Assembly: GCF_900187975.1 (NCBI RefSeq)
Contig: NZ_FZPC01000002.1
Location: 62,001 to 126,000, forward strand
Source of the DNA: Pseudomonas delhiensis
Lineage (GTDB): Bacteria > Pseudomonadota > Gammaproteobacteria > Pseudomonadales > Pseudomonadaceae
Direction: 5' to 3'
DNA length: 64,000 nucleotides
Shown here piece after piece: positions 12,284 through 22,062 of the stretch (positions are counted from its first letter, which is position 1; each line of letters starts with the position of its first letter). Made by a program: the position numbers and the translations under genes. Below the pieces are notes generated by a model, which ran no database searches, was not told the DNA's origin, and was given only the letters and a program-made list of their open reading frames with translations.

Positions 12284-12625
12284 ATGAAGCGTTACCTCGC
12301 CGCCCTGGCCCTGGGCGCCCTGCTGGCCGGTTGCTCCAGCCACCCGGCGGGAAGCGGCGCCGGCACCGCCAAAGGCGGCTGGAGCCACTGGACCTGCGAC
12401 AGCGGCGCCGTGGTGATCTGGCGCTACGTCGAGGGCACCCGCTCGTCGGTGGTGGACCTGCGCCTGGGCGAGGACGACGTCGTCCATCACCTGGAGGAGG
12501 AACCCGGCGGGTCCGGTGCTTTCTATAGTGACGGACTGGTCGGTTTCAGCATCACCGGCGACCAGGGGCTGATCTACTGGGTGGAAAGCAACGACCTGAT
12601 CGGCCGCGGCTGCCACGCCCGCTAG
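12284..12625 (+). CDS. Small MliC-like lipoprotein
   Basis: A 113-aa predicted lipoprotein with signal MKRYLAALALGALLAGC; the lipobox cysteine is residue 17. The mature part opens with WTCDSG and carries YSDG followed by a Trp-rich beta segment and a final GRGC. This pattern resembles the MliC/PliC domain that inhibits c-type lysozyme (WTC..G...V.Y... ...A.YSDG...W), with two cysteines able to form a disulfide. The match is by eye. The start at 12284 follows GGGAG; an upstream ATG at 12245 would add 13 charged residues before the signal and is rejected. It lies inside the glycolytic cluster between pgk and fba. Confidence 0.65.
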   Translation: MKRYLAALALGALLAGCSSHPAGSGAGTAKGGWSHWTCDSGAVVIWRYVEGTRSSVVDLRLGEDDVVHHLEEEPGGSGAFYSDGLVGFSITGDQGLIYWVESNDLIGRGCHAR

Positions 12626-12729
12626 CTCCTGTATGGCGCCGTGCGGCGCAACAGACTTGAATGCGGCCTGCCCCTGCGGCAGGCTGTCGAACCATAGAAC
12701 GAGCCCAACTTCCTGGGAGAAGTGAAAAC

Positions 12730-13794
12730 ATGGCACTCATCAGCATGCGCCAAATGCTGGACCACGCCGCCGAGTTCGGCTACGGCGTCCCGGCTTTCAA
12801 CGTCAACAACCTCGAGCAGATGCGCGCCATCATGGAAGCGGCCGACAAGACCGATTCCCCGGTGATCGTGCAGGCCTCGGCCGGCGCCCGCAAATACGCC
12901 GGCGCGCCCTTCCTGCGCCACCTGATCCTGGCGGCCATCGAGGAATTCCCGCACATCCCGGTGTGCATGCACCAGGACCACGGCACCAGCCCGGACGTCT
13001 GCCAGCGTTCGATCCAGCTGGGCTTTTCCTCGGTGATGATGGACGGCTCGCTGAAGGAAGACGGCAAGACCCCGGCCGACTACGACTACAACGTCCGCGT
13101 GACCCAGCAGACTGTGGCCTTCGCCCATGCCTGCGGCGTGTCCGTGGAAGGTGAGCTGGGCTGCCTGGGCTCCCTGGAAACCGGCATGGCCGGCGAGGAA
13201 GACGGCGTCGGCGCCGAAGGCGTGCTGGACCACAGCCAACTGCTGACCGACCCGGAAGAAGCCGCCGACTTCGTCAAGAAAACCAAGGTCGATGCCCTGG
13301 CCATCGCCATCGGCACCAGCCACGGCGCCTACAAGTTCACCAAGCCGCCGACCGGCGACATCCTCGCCATCGACCGCATCAAGGCGATCCACGCGCGCAT
13401 CCCCGGCACCCACCTGGTGATGCACGGCTCCTCCTCGGTGCCGCAGGACTGGCTGGCGATCATCAACGAGTTCGGCGGCGAAATCCCGGAAACCTACGGC
13501 GTTCCGGTCGAGGAAATCGTCGAAGGCATCAAGTACGGCGTCCGCAAGGTGAACATCGACACCGACCTGCGCCTGGCTTCCACCGGCGCCATCCGTCGCT
13601 TCCTGGCGAAGAACCCGAGCGAATTCGACCCGCGCAAGTACTTCGCCAAGACCATCGAAGCCATGCGCGATGTCTGCATCGCCCGCTACGAAGCCTTCGG
13701 CACCGCCGGCCACGCCTCCAAGATCAAGCCGATCTCCCTGGAAGGCATGTTCCAGCGCTACGCCAAGGGCGAGCTGGAGCCGAAGATCAACTGA
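12730..13794 (+). CDS. fba: Class II fructose-bisphosphate aldolase
   Basis: A 354-aa zinc aldolase that splits fructose-1,6-bisphosphate or, in pseudomonads, mainly makes it during gluconeogenesis. Zinc-site residues are in CMHQDHGTS (H81, D83, H84), with later metal ligands in GTSHGAYKF and VMHGSSS. The form ([14 protein letters not shown], Calvin-cycle subtype) is the usual Pseudomonas Fda. The start at 12730 follows GGGAGAAG. It closes the tktA-epd-pgk cluster and is followed by a strong terminator. Confidence 0.96.
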   Translation: MALISMRQMLDHAAEFGYGVPAFNVNNLEQMRAIMEAADKTDSPVIVQASAGARKYAGAPFLRHLILAAIEEFPHIPVCMHQDHGTSPDVCQRSIQLGFSSVMMDGSLKEDGKTPADYDYNVRVTQQTVAFAHACGVSVEGELGCLGSLETGMAGEEDGVGAEGVLDHSQLLTDPEEAADFVKKTKVDALAIAIGTSHGAYKFTKPPTGDILAIDRIKAIHARIPGTHLVMHGSSSVPQDWLAIINEFGGEIPETYGVPVEEIVEGIKYGVRKVNIDTDLRLASTGAIRRFLAKNPSEFDPRKYFAKTIEAMRDVCIARYEAFGTAGHASKIKPISLEGMFQRYAKGELEPKIN

Positions 13795-13811
13795 TCCGGC
13801 CCCGCCCCCGA

Positions 13812-13838
13812 AGAGCCCCGCCCCGGCGGGGCTCTTTC
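13812..13838 (+). terminator. Intrinsic terminator after fba
   Basis: AGAGCCCCGCC pairs with GGCGGGGCTCT (ending near 13834) and is followed by TTT. It closes the glycolytic gene cluster. Confidence 0.85.
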
Positions 13839-13862
13839 GTATCCACGCCTCCGGAGGCCGCC

Positions 13863-14285
13863 ATGCGTTGGCTCGTTCCCCTGCTGATGCTCCTGCTCGC
13901 CGGTTGCGCTGCGCAGCCGCCCGGCCCGCCTGCGCCCGCCGAAGCCCCCGCGCCGCGCGCGCCCACGCTCGATTTGCCGGTGGATGCGCAGAACTGCCTG
14001 AGCCATACCGAGTGCACGCTGAAGACCTCGCGCTCGCTGCTGTTCGTCTTCGACTACGCCGCGGCCGGCGCGCCGCTGGTGGTCAGCGAAGGGCGCCTGC
14101 TGAGCACCCCGGAGAAGGCGCAGAGCCGGGGCTGGCCGGCGCTGCGCATCCAGCTGGCCGAGCCCGACGGCGGGCGTTTCGAGTTCCACAGCCAGTGCCG
14201 GCAGAAGCGCTGCCGGATCAGCGAGGCCAGGCTGCTCGCCTGCTACCGCGACTACCTCGAAGGCAAGGCCTGCCGGCTGCGCTGA
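13863..14285 (+). CDS. Hypothetical lipoprotein
   Basis: A 140-aa protein with a clear lipoprotein signal: MRWLVPLLMLLLAGC, lipobox LAGC with the lipidated cysteine at residue 15. A Pro/Ala-rich linker (about residues 18-36) leads to a compact domain with several cysteines (NCLSHTEC, SQCRQKRC, LLACYRDYLEGKAC), probably paired as disulfides in the periplasm. I do not recognise the domain. The ATG follows CGGAGG and lies 24 bp after the fba terminator, so it must have its own promoter or use leak-through. Function unknown. Confidence 0.75.
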   Translation: MRWLVPLLMLLLAGCAAQPPGPPAPAEAPAPRAPTLDLPVDAQNCLSHTECTLKTSRSLLFVFDYAAAGAPLVVSEGRLLSTPEKAQSRGWPALRIQLAEPDGGRFEFHSQCRQKRCRISEARLLACYRDYLEGKACRLR

Positions 14286-14328
14286 GTGTGCTATACCGGA
14301 GGGCGATCCCCTACAGGAGAGCCGTTCC

Positions 14329-15099
14329 ATGGACAGCGTTCACGCCAGCGCCCAGCAGGGCTTCGGCCAGGAGGCCGAGACCTACGCCCACGGGCGCCCC
14401 GAATACCCCGACGAACTGCTCGGCTGGCTCGACGGCAGCCTCGGCATCCATGCCGGCAGCAAGGTGGCCGATCTGGGGGCCGGCACCGGCAAGTTCACCC
14501 GCCTGCTGCTGCGCACCGGCGCCGAAGTGACCGCCATCGAGCCGATGGCGGCCATGCGCGAGCGCTTGCACCAGGAACTGCCCGACGTGCGCGTGCTGGA
14601 AGGCACCGCCCAGGGCATGCCGCTGGCCGACGCCAGCCTGGACGCGGTGCTCTGCGCCCAGGCCTTCCACTGGTTCGCCAAGCCCGAGGCGCTGCGCGAG
14701 ATCCACCGCGTGCTGCGCCCGCGCGGCCACCTGGGCCTGGTGTGGAACGTGCGCGACGAGCGGGTGGACTGGGTCGCCGAGCTGGCCCACATAGTCGCGC
14801 CCTACGAGGGCAGCACCCCGCGCTTCCACACCGGCGAATGGCGCCGCGCCTTCGCCGGCGCGCCCTTCGGCCCGCTGCAGCTGCGCGAGTTCAGCTACCG
14901 CCACGTCGGCCCGCCGGAGCAGGTGATAGTGGCGCGCACACTGTCCATCAGCTTCATCGCCGCGCTGCCGGCGGAGCAGAAGGCGCGGGTCGGGCAGCGC
15001 CTGCGCGAGCTGATCGCCAGCCACCCGGCGCTCAAGGACCAGGCCGAGGTGGCCTTCCCCTACCGCACCGAAGCCTATTCGGCGGTGGTGCTGGACTGA
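14329..15099 (+). CDS. Class I SAM-dependent methyltransferase
   Basis: A 256-aa soluble methyltransferase. Motif I VADLGAGTGKF is at about residues 48-58, with the acidic end of strand beta-2 at AIEP (about 69-72) and motif IV-like LDAVLCAQAFHWF near 105. The DAVLCAQAFHWF pattern is common in the Methyltransf_11 group acting on small molecules or lipids (UbiE/BioC-like), but the substrate is not determinable. It starts with ATG after CAGGAGAG. Genes on both sides run in the same direction. Confidence 0.85.
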   Translation: MDSVHASAQQGFGQEAETYAHGRPEYPDELLGWLDGSLGIHAGSKVADLGAGTGKFTRLLLRTGAEVTAIEPMAAMRERLHQELPDVRVLEGTAQGMPLADASLDAVLCAQAFHWFAKPEALREIHRVLRPRGHLGLVWNVRDERVDWVAELAHIVAPYEGSTPRFHTGEWRRAFAGAPFGPLQLREFSYRHVGPPEQVIVARTLSISFIAALPAEQKARVGQRLRELIASHPALKDQAEVAFPYRTEAYSAVVLD

Positions 15100-15159
15100 G
15101 CCTGCGAAGGGGCGCGCGGATCGGCTAGACTGCGCGCCCGTCACCACGACCCGACCTCC

Positions 15160-15651
15160 ATGCAACCGCTCCGCTACCTCCAGGCCTACCCGCAACAGCT
15201 GCAGGACCAGGTCCGCCAGCTGATCGCCGAGGACCGCCTGGGCGAGTACCTGCAGCGCCGCTATCCCGCTCGCCACGAGGTGCAGAGCGACAAGGCGCTG
15301 TACGCCTACGCCATGCAGCTCAAGCAGGAGCACATGCGCAATGCGCCGGCGGTGGACAAGGTGCTCTACGACAGCAAGCTGGACGTGGTGCAGCGCGCCC
15401 TGGGGCTGAACACCGCGATCTCGCGGGTGCAGGGCGGCAAGCTGAAGGCGAAGAAGGAGATCCGCGTGGCCTCGCTGTTCAAGGACGCGGCGCCGGAGTT
15501 CCTGAAGATGATCCTGGTGCACGAGCTGGCGCACCTGCGCGAGCGCGACCACAACAAGGCCTTCTACCAGCTCTGCGAATACATGCTGCCGGGCTACCAC
15601 CAGCTGGAATTCGACCTGCGCGTCTACCTGACCTGGCGCGAACTGGGCTGA
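15160..15651 (+). CDS. YgjP-type zinc metallopeptidase-like protein
   Basis: A 163-aa protein with HELAH at 121-125 followed by H131, the HExxH..H zinc site of the YgjP/DUF45 (M48-like) family. It has no signal peptide or membrane span, so it is cytosolic. The family is widespread, but substrate and role are unknown; peptidase activity has to be assumed from the motif. Its stop at 15649-15651 is the last coding position before the 947-bp repeat region. Confidence 0.82.
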   Translation: MQPLRYLQAYPQQLQDQVRQLIAEDRLGEYLQRRYPARHEVQSDKALYAYAMQLKQEHMRNAPAVDKVLYDSKLDVVQRALGLNTAISRVQGGKLKAKKEIRVASLFKDAAPEFLKMILVHELAHLRERDHNKAFYQLCEYMLPGYHQLEFDLRVYLTWRELG

Positions 15652-15845
15652 GGCCCCGACGCCTGGCGCGCCGGGATGCCGCGGGAAGCTCCCGGCGATC
15701 GGATGGGGGTCGACCGCACAGGAGCCTTCCCCCGCCGCACCCGGAGAGTAATCAAAACGCTTGGCACATTGCCATCAGTCTTTTCGGAATTTTTTCCCAT
15801 TCGGGGCAAAAACCGTTTCCGGGGCGCCCGGAGTGGCCAGCGAAT

Positions 15846-16531
15846 CCAATCGCGGACGGAGTCCGCTCCTACACCGGTGCTTCCTGGAACTGGGCGGACC
15901 TTGTCCGCGATAGCCGAGGGTTCCGGCGCGTTTCGCGGATAAGATCCTACGCCGCCCCACCCGCGCCATTCCGATGTAGGAGCGCGCCCTGCGCGCGAAT
16001 CGCGGGCAGGGCCCGCTCCTACAGGCTAGCGGGAGGCATGATATTCCTCCTGTAGGAGCGGACCTTGTCCGCGATAGCCGGATGTATCGGCGCGTTTCGC
16101 GGATGAGATCCGCTCCTACGCCGCCCCACTCGCGCCATTCCGATGTAGGAGCGCGCCCTGCGCGCGAATCGCGGGCAGGGCCCGCTCCTACAGGCTGCCG
16201 GGAGGCATGATATTCCTCCTGTAGGAGCGGACCTTGTCCGCGATAGCCGGATGTATCGGCGCGGTTCGCGGATGAGATCCGCTCCTACGCCGCCCCACCC
16301 GCGCCATTCCGATGTAGGAGCGCGCCCTGCGCGCGAATCGCGGGCAGGGCCCGCTCCTACAGGCTGCCGGGAGGCATGATATTCCTCCTGTAGGAGCGGA
16401 CCTTGTCCGCGATAGCCGGATGTATCGGCGCGGTTCGCGGATGAGATCCGCTCCTACGCCGCCCCATCCGCGCCATTCCGATGTAGGAGCGCGCCCTGCG
16501 CGCGAATGGCGGGCAAGGCCCGCTTCCAACG
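15846..16531. repeat. Tandem array of 169-bp units made of TAGGAGCG palindromes (family B)
   Basis: The landmark CATTCCGATGTAGGAGCGCG starts at 15967, 16136, 16305 and 16474, an exact 169-bp period. Three full copies differ at only a few positions; a degraded partial copy precedes them (about 15846-15966) and a degraded partial copy follows (to about 16531). Each unit holds two inverted repeats with GTAGGAGCG/CGCTCCTAC ends, one about 50 bp with GCGCGAATCGCGGGC in the middle and one about 75 bp with TCCGCGATAGCC. Only conceptual translations of the repeat occur here. The 15652-15845 stretch before it holds nothing I recognise. Confidence 0.9.
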
Positions 16532-16540
16532 TCAGCCCAC

Positions 16541-16576
16541 AAAAAACGCCGTTCCCCTCTTCAGGAGAACGGCGTT
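16541..16576 (-). terminator. Intrinsic terminator of ponA
   Basis: AACGCCGTTC (16545-16554) pairs with GAACGGCGTT (16567-16576). On the minus strand the stem is followed by TTTTTT. It lies 23 bp past the ponA stop. Confidence 0.88.
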
Positions 16577-16598
16577 CCCGCAAAGCCAGCGTGCGCGA

Positions 16599-19031
16599 TC
16601 AGAACAGGTCCATCGGCGCGCCTTCGTCGGCCGGCAGCGGCGTGCCCGGCGCGCCGCCGCCCAGTTCGCTCATGGGCGGCGGGGTGTCTTCGCTCTTGAA
16701 CAGCTCGAAGTAGGCGCCCGGCGTGCCCGGCGGCGCGGCGCGGCCGCTGAGCGGGTCGATGCGCAGGCTGACCAGGCCGGAGGGCTCGGGCAGCGTATGC
16801 GAGGGCTTGTCCTTGAGCGCCGCGCCCATGTAGCGCATCCAGATCGGCAGCGCCACGTTGCCGCCGAACTCGCGGCGGCCGAGGCTTTCCGGCTGGTCGA
16901 AGCCGACCCACACGGTGGTCATGTAGTCGGCGTTGAAGCCGGAGAACCAGGCGTCCTTGGAGTCGTTGGTGGTGCCGGTCTTGCCGGCCAGGTCGTCGCG
17001 CTTGAGCGCCAGGGCGCGGCGGCCGGTGCCGCGCTTGATCACGTCCTGCAGCATGCTGGTCATGATGTAGGCGGTGCGGGCGTCGATGATGCGCTCGGCC
17101 GGGGCCGGCTCGAGGGTGGTTTGCGCATGGGCCGGGTCATCGTCCTGCGCCGGCGCGGCGACGGGCTGCGCGGCCTCCTTGTCGGCGACCTGCGGGGTGT
17201 CTTCCACCGGCACGCTGGGCGGGTTGGCCTGGTACAGCACCTGGCCGTCGCGGCTTTCGATGCGCTCCACCACGTAGGGGCTGATCTTGTAGCCGCCGTT
17301 GGCGAAGGTGCTCCAGGCGCCGGCGATCTCCAGGGGCGTCAGGGTCGCGGTGCCCAGCGCCATGGACAGGTTCGGCGGCAGTTCCTGGGCGTCGAAGCCG
17401 AAGCGGCTGATGTACTGGCGCGCGCGTTCCACGCCCAGGGCCTGCAGGGTGCGGATCGAGACCATGTTGCGCGACTTGTACAGCGCCTCGCGCAGGGGGA
17501 TGGGGCCGAGGAAGGTATTGGTGTCGTTCTTCGGCCGCCAGACCTTGTCCAGGTACTCGTCGACGAACACGATGGGCGCGTCGTTGACCAGGCTGGCGGC
17601 GGTGAAGCCGTTGTCCAGCGCGCAGCTGTAGATGAACGGCTTGAAGCTGGAGCCGGGCTGGCGCTTGGCCTGGACGGCGCGGTTGTAGCTGCTCTGCTCG
17701 AAGGAGAAGCCGCCGACCAGGGCCATGATGGCGCCGTTGTCCGGGTTCAGCGAGACCAGCGCGCTCTGCGCCGCCGGCACCTGGCTCAGGCGCAGGGCGC
17801 CGTCGTCCTTGCGCTGAACGCGGATCACGTCGCCGGGCTGCAGCACGTCGGCGGGCTGGCGTGGCACCGGGCCCATGCTGTTGCTGCTGAGGAAGGGGCG
17901 GGCCCACTTCATGTTGTCCCAGCTGATGGTGTCGTCCTTGCCGTCGCGGGTGACGACCATCACGCCGCTCTTCTCCACACCGGTGACGATGGCCGGCTCC
18001 AGGCCGCCGATCGGGCGCAACTGGGCCGCCGCCAGGCGCCAGGCGTCCAGCGACTTGCCCGGCAGTCGCGCCTCGGGGCCGCGGTAGCCGTGGCGCTGGT
18101 CGTATTCCTGCAGGCCTTCGCGCAGGGCGTCGTTGGCGTACTGCTGCAGGTCGCTGTGCACCGTGGTGTAGACCCGGTAGCCCTCGGTATAGGCGTTGCT
18201 GCCATAGCGGCCGACCATCTCGGCGCGGGCCATCTCGGCGATGTAGGGGGCGGCCAGTTCCGGGGTGGCCACGTGGTAGGAGGCGCCCACCGGCTCGGCG
18301 ACGGCCTCCTGGTAGCGGGCCTGGTCGATGAAGCCGAGCTTGTTCATCCGCTCGAGGATCCAGTTGCGCCGCTCGAGGCTGCGGCTGGCGTTGGCCAGCG
18401 GGTTGTAGCGCGAAGGCGCCTTGGGCAGGCCGGCGATCATCGCCATCTGCGCCAGGCTCAGTTCCTTGATCGACTTGCCGTAGTACACCTGGGCGGCGGC
18501 CTCGATGCCGTAGGCGCGGTTGCCGAGGTAGATCTTGTTGACGTACAGCTCGAGGATCTCGTCCTTGGTCAGCTCGCGCTCGATCTGCAGGGCCAGGAGG
18601 ATTTCGGTGATCTTGCGCGAGAAGCTGCGCTCGTTGGTGAGGAAGTAGTTCTTCGCCACCTGCATGGTGATGGTGCTACCGCCGGTCTGGATATGGCCGG
18701 TCGACAATAATTGCGCGGCAGCGCGCATCAGGCTCTTCACGTCCACGCCATAATGGTTGGCGAAATTGTCGTCCTCTGCCGACAGAAGGGCGTGAATGAA
18801 ATCCGGGGGGATGTCAGCGAAACGGATAGGCGTGCGGCGCATCTCGCCGAACTCTGCTATCAATTTGTTATCACTGCTGTAAACCCGCAGCGGAATCTGC
18901 AGCTGCACGTTGCGCAGGGCGTCGACCGAAGGCAGGCTGGGGCTCAGGTACAGGTAGGCGCCACTTAAACCGAGCAGCACTCCACAAAAAAGGGTGACGC
19001 AAGTCCACCACAGAAACTTCAGCAGGCGCAT
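16599..19031 (-). CDS. ponA: Penicillin-binding protein 1A (bifunctional peptidoglycan synthase)
   Basis: An 810-aa class A PBP (mrcA/ponA). Residues 7-30 are the membrane anchor. The GT51 transglycosylase domain follows, with the catalytic glutamate in SAEDDNF (E86) and GGSTITMQVAKN at about 117-128. An OB-like insert comes next, then the transpeptidase domain with SSFK (Ser461-Lys464), SRN (520-522) and KTGT (684-687). All catalytic motifs are intact. It polymerises and cross-links peptidoglycan on the periplasmic face. It is divergent from pilM, sharing a 185-bp gap, the arrangement also found in P. aeruginosa. A perfect TATAAT on the minus strand is at 19105-19110. Confidence 0.96.
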   Translation of the reverse strand: MRLLKFLWWTCVTLFCGVLLGLSGAYLYLSPSLPSVDALRNVQLQIPLRVYSSDNKLIAEFGEMRRTPIRFADIPPDFIHALLSAEDDNFANHYGVDVKSLMRAAAQLLSTGHIQTGGSTITMQVAKNYFLTNERSFSRKITEILLALQIERELTKDEILELYVNKIYLGNRAYGIEAAAQVYYGKSIKELSLAQMAMIAGLPKAPSRYNPLANASRSLERRNWILERMNKLGFIDQARYQEAVAEPVGASYHVATPELAAPYIAEMARAEMVGRYGSNAYTEGYRVYTTVHSDLQQYANDALREGLQEYDQRHGYRGPEARLPGKSLDAWRLAAAQLRPIGGLEPAIVTGVEKSGVMVVTRDGKDDTISWDNMKWARPFLSSNSMGPVPRQPADVLQPGDVIRVQRKDDGALRLSQVPAAQSALVSLNPDNGAIMALVGGFSFEQSSYNRAVQAKRQPGSSFKPFIYSCALDNGFTAASLVNDAPIVFVDEYLDKVWRPKNDTNTFLGPIPLREALYKSRNMVSIRTLQALGVERARQYISRFGFDAQELPPNLSMALGTATLTPLEIAGAWSTFANGGYKISPYVVERIESRDGQVLYQANPPSVPVEDTPQVADKEAAQPVAAPAQDDDPAHAQTTLEPAPAERIIDARTAYIMTSMLQDVIKRGTGRRALALKRDDLAGKTGTTNDSKDAWFSGFNADYMTTVWVGFDQPESLGRREFGGNVALPIWMRYMGAALKDKPSHTLPEPSGLVSLRIDPLSGRAAPPGTPGAYFELFKSEDTPPPMSELGGGAPGTPLPADEGAPMDLF

Positions 19032-19104
19032 TGGCAGGTCTTGGGTTTCCAGGGAAAAGAGAGAGTTAAGCGAAAGGCGCGGCGAAAAGGGAAAAGCTGA
19101 TCAC

Positions 19105-19110
19105 ATTATA
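19105..19110 (-). promoter_or_regulatory. Probable -10 box of ponA
   Basis: Minus-strand TATAAT, 74 bp upstream of the ponA start. The matching -35 position (AGCTCG at 17-bp spacing) is poor, so the promoter call is tentative. Confidence 0.4.
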
Positions 19111-19135
19111 AGCAGTTTTTTTGCCGGCGAGCTAT

Positions 19136-19164
19136 TTGCGCGGGTGTCAAGTCTGGTATCTAAT
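19136..19164 (+). promoter_or_regulatory. Probable sigma-70 promoter of pilMNOPQ
   Basis: TTGCGC (19136-19141), a 17-bp spacer, then TCTAAT (19159-19164), 53 bp ahead of the pilM start. Reasonable but unproven. Confidence 0.45.
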
Positions 19165-19189
19165 GTCAAAAAACATAAATCGTCCGTAA

Positions 19190-20280
<1,091 letters not shown>

Positions 20281-20281
<1 letters not shown>

Positions 20282-20880
20282 TGGCGCGCATCAACCTACT
20301 GCCATGGCGGGAGCAGCTGCGCGAGGAGCGCAAGCAGCGCTTCCTGGTCGCCCTGGGCGGCGTGCTGCTGCTGTCCGGCGGCCTGGTCTTCCTCGGTGAC
20401 CAGTACTTCAGCTCGGCGATCGAGAACCAGAGCGCGCGCAACGACTTCCTGCGCAAGGAAATCGCCGTGCTGGACGCCCGCATCAAGGAGATCAGCGAGC
20501 TGAAGACGCGCCGCCAGCAACTGCTGGAACGGATGAAGATCATCCAGGACCTGCAGGGCAACCGGCCGATCATCGGGCGCGTCTTCGACCAGCTGGTGCG
20601 GACCCTGCCCGACGGCGTGTACTACACCGGCCTGAAGATGAACGGCCACACCATCGCCATCGCCGGCGCCGCCGAGTCCAACAACCGCGTGTCCAACCTG
20701 ATGCGCAACCTGGACGCCTCCGACTGGCTGACCGCGCCCAACCTCACCGAGGTCAAGGCGATCACCCAGGGCGCCGTCGACCAGGCCAACACCTTCCAGC
20801 TCACCGTGCAGCAGACGCAGCCCGGCGAGAAGGCCAAGGAGCAGGAGAAGAAGACAGTCGCGCAAGGAGCCAAGAAATGA
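20281..20880 (+). CDS. pilN: Type IV pilus assembly protein PilN
   Basis: A 199-aa bitopic inner-membrane protein. The N-terminus MARINLLPWRE contains the INLLPWR motif that docks into PilM; one membrane span follows (about 22-42), then a coiled coil (about 45-85) and a periplasmic ferredoxin-like domain. It pairs with PilO to form the inner-membrane alignment subcomplex. The C-terminal tail is Lys/Glu-rich. The gene overlaps pilM by one base and pilO by four bases (ATGA). Confidence 0.96.
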
Positions 20881-21533
20881 GCCTGGCCGATTCCCTGCAA
20901 AGCCTGCGCAAGATCGACATCAACGAGCTGGACTTCAACAACGTCGGTTCCTGGCCCGCCGCGGTCAAGGTGATCGCCGGCGCGCTGCTGATGGTGCTGG
21001 TGCTGGTGCTCGGCTACCAGTTCCACCTCAAGGACCTGCAAGGCGAGCTGGACCAGCGCCGCGCCGAGGAAGAGACGCTCAAGCAGCAGTTCGGCACCAA
21101 GGCCTTCCAGGCGGCCAACCTGGAAGCCTACAAGAACCAGATGAAGGAGATGGAAGAGTCCTTCGGCGCCCTGCTGCGCCAGCTGCCCAGCGACACCGAG
21201 GTGCCCGGGCTGCTCGAGGACATCACCCGTACCGGCCTGGGCAGCGGCCTGGAGTTCGAGGAGATCAAGCTGCTGCCGGAAGTCGCCCAGCAGTTCTACA
21301 TCGAGCTGCCGATACAGATCAGCGTGGTCGGCGGCTACCACGACCTGGCGACCTTCGTCAGCGGCGTGGCCAGCCTGCCGCGGATCGTCACCCTGCACGA
21401 CTTCGAGATCAAACCCGTGAGTGCGGACAGTACCACCAAGCTGCGCATGACCATCGTGGCCAAGACCTACCGCTACAACGACAAGGGCGTGCAGGCCAAG
21501 CCGGCGGCCAACAAGGCGGGGGCGAAGAAATGA
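20877..21533 (+). CDS. pilO: Type IV pilus assembly protein PilO
   Basis: A 218-aa bitopic inner-membrane protein: a short cytosolic N-terminus, one span at about residues 30-47 (VIAGALLMVLVLVLGYQF), a coiled coil rich in Glu/Lys/Gln (about 50-85), then a periplasmic ferredoxin-like core. It heterodimerises with PilN and contacts PilP. The start ATG overlaps the pilN stop in ATGA and its own stop overlaps the pilP ATG the same way, so PilN, PilO and PilP are tightly co-translated. Confidence 0.96.
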   Translation: MSLADSLQSLRKIDINELDFNNVGSWPAAVKVIAGALLMVLVLVLGYQFHLKDLQGELDQRRAEEETLKQQFGTKAFQAANLEAYKNQMKEMEESFGALLRQLPSDTEVPGLLEDITRTGLGSGLEFEEIKLLPEVAQQFYIELPIQISVVGGYHDLATFVSGVASLPRIVTLHDFEIKPVSADSTTKLRMTIVAKTYRYNDKGVQAKPAANKAGAKK

Positions 21534-22054
21534 ACAAGCGCCTGATGCTCTGTGGTCTGTTGCTGCTCAGCCTGAACGGCTGCGGCGCGGGCGGCGATTT
21601 CGCCGACCTGCAGGCGTACATGGATGAGGTCCGTGCGCGGCCCAAGGGCGCCATCGAGCCCCTGCCCAAGTTCCAGCCCTACGAGGCCTTCACCTACAAC
21701 GCCTCGTCCCTGCGCAGCCCGTTCCAGCCGCCGGTGAAGATCGACCTGGCGATCAAGCAGAAGGGCTCCAAGGTGGTCAAGCCCGACGAAACGCGGGTCA
21801 AGCAGTTCCTCGAGGGTTTCAACATCGAGACCTTCGAGATGGTGGGGACGCTGTCCAACCAGGAGGGTACGTTCGCCCTGGTCCGCGGTGCAGGAGGGGT
21901 GCACCGGGTCAAGGTCGGCGATTACCTGGGGCGCAACGATGGAAAGATCGTTTCCATCAGCGAAGGCAAGATCGATGTAGTCGAGATCGTTCCTGACGGT
22001 GAGGGTGGCTGGCTAGAACGTCCGCGCAGCCTGACTCTCAAGGAGCGCTCCTAA
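21530..22054 (+). CDS. pilP: Type IV pilus lipoprotein PilP
   Basis: A 174-aa inner-membrane lipoprotein; the signal ends in LLLSLNGC, so the lipidated cysteine is C18. A flexible stretch (about 20-75) binds PilNO, and a C-terminal beta-sandwich (about 85-160, including VGTLSNQEGTFALVR and VKVGDYLGRNDGKIVSI) contacts the N0 domain of the secretin PilQ. It thus bridges the inner-membrane complex and the outer-membrane pore. It overlaps pilO by four bases and lies 8 bp before the first possible pilQ start. Confidence 0.96.
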   Translation: MNKRLMLCGLLLLSLNGCGAGGDFADLQAYMDEVRARPKGAIEPLPKFQPYEAFTYNASSLRSPFQPPVKIDLAIKQKGSKVVKPDETRVKQFLEGFNIETFEMVGTLSNQEGTFALVRGAGGVHRVKVGDYLGRNDGKIVSISEGKIDVVEIVPDGEGGWLERPRSLTLKERS

Positions 22055-22062
22055 GGGCGGGG

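Noticed and set aside
15846-16531. Possible CRISPR array.
   Set aside because: The whole 169-bp unit repeats, with no unique spacers, and no cas genes are nearby. The repeated parts are long palindromes.
16188-16583. Open frames with internally repeated peptides (SGSHPRTAPIHPAIADKV).
   Set aside because: They are translations of the 169-bp tandem repeats; no ribosome site, and the repeat palindromes explain the sequence.
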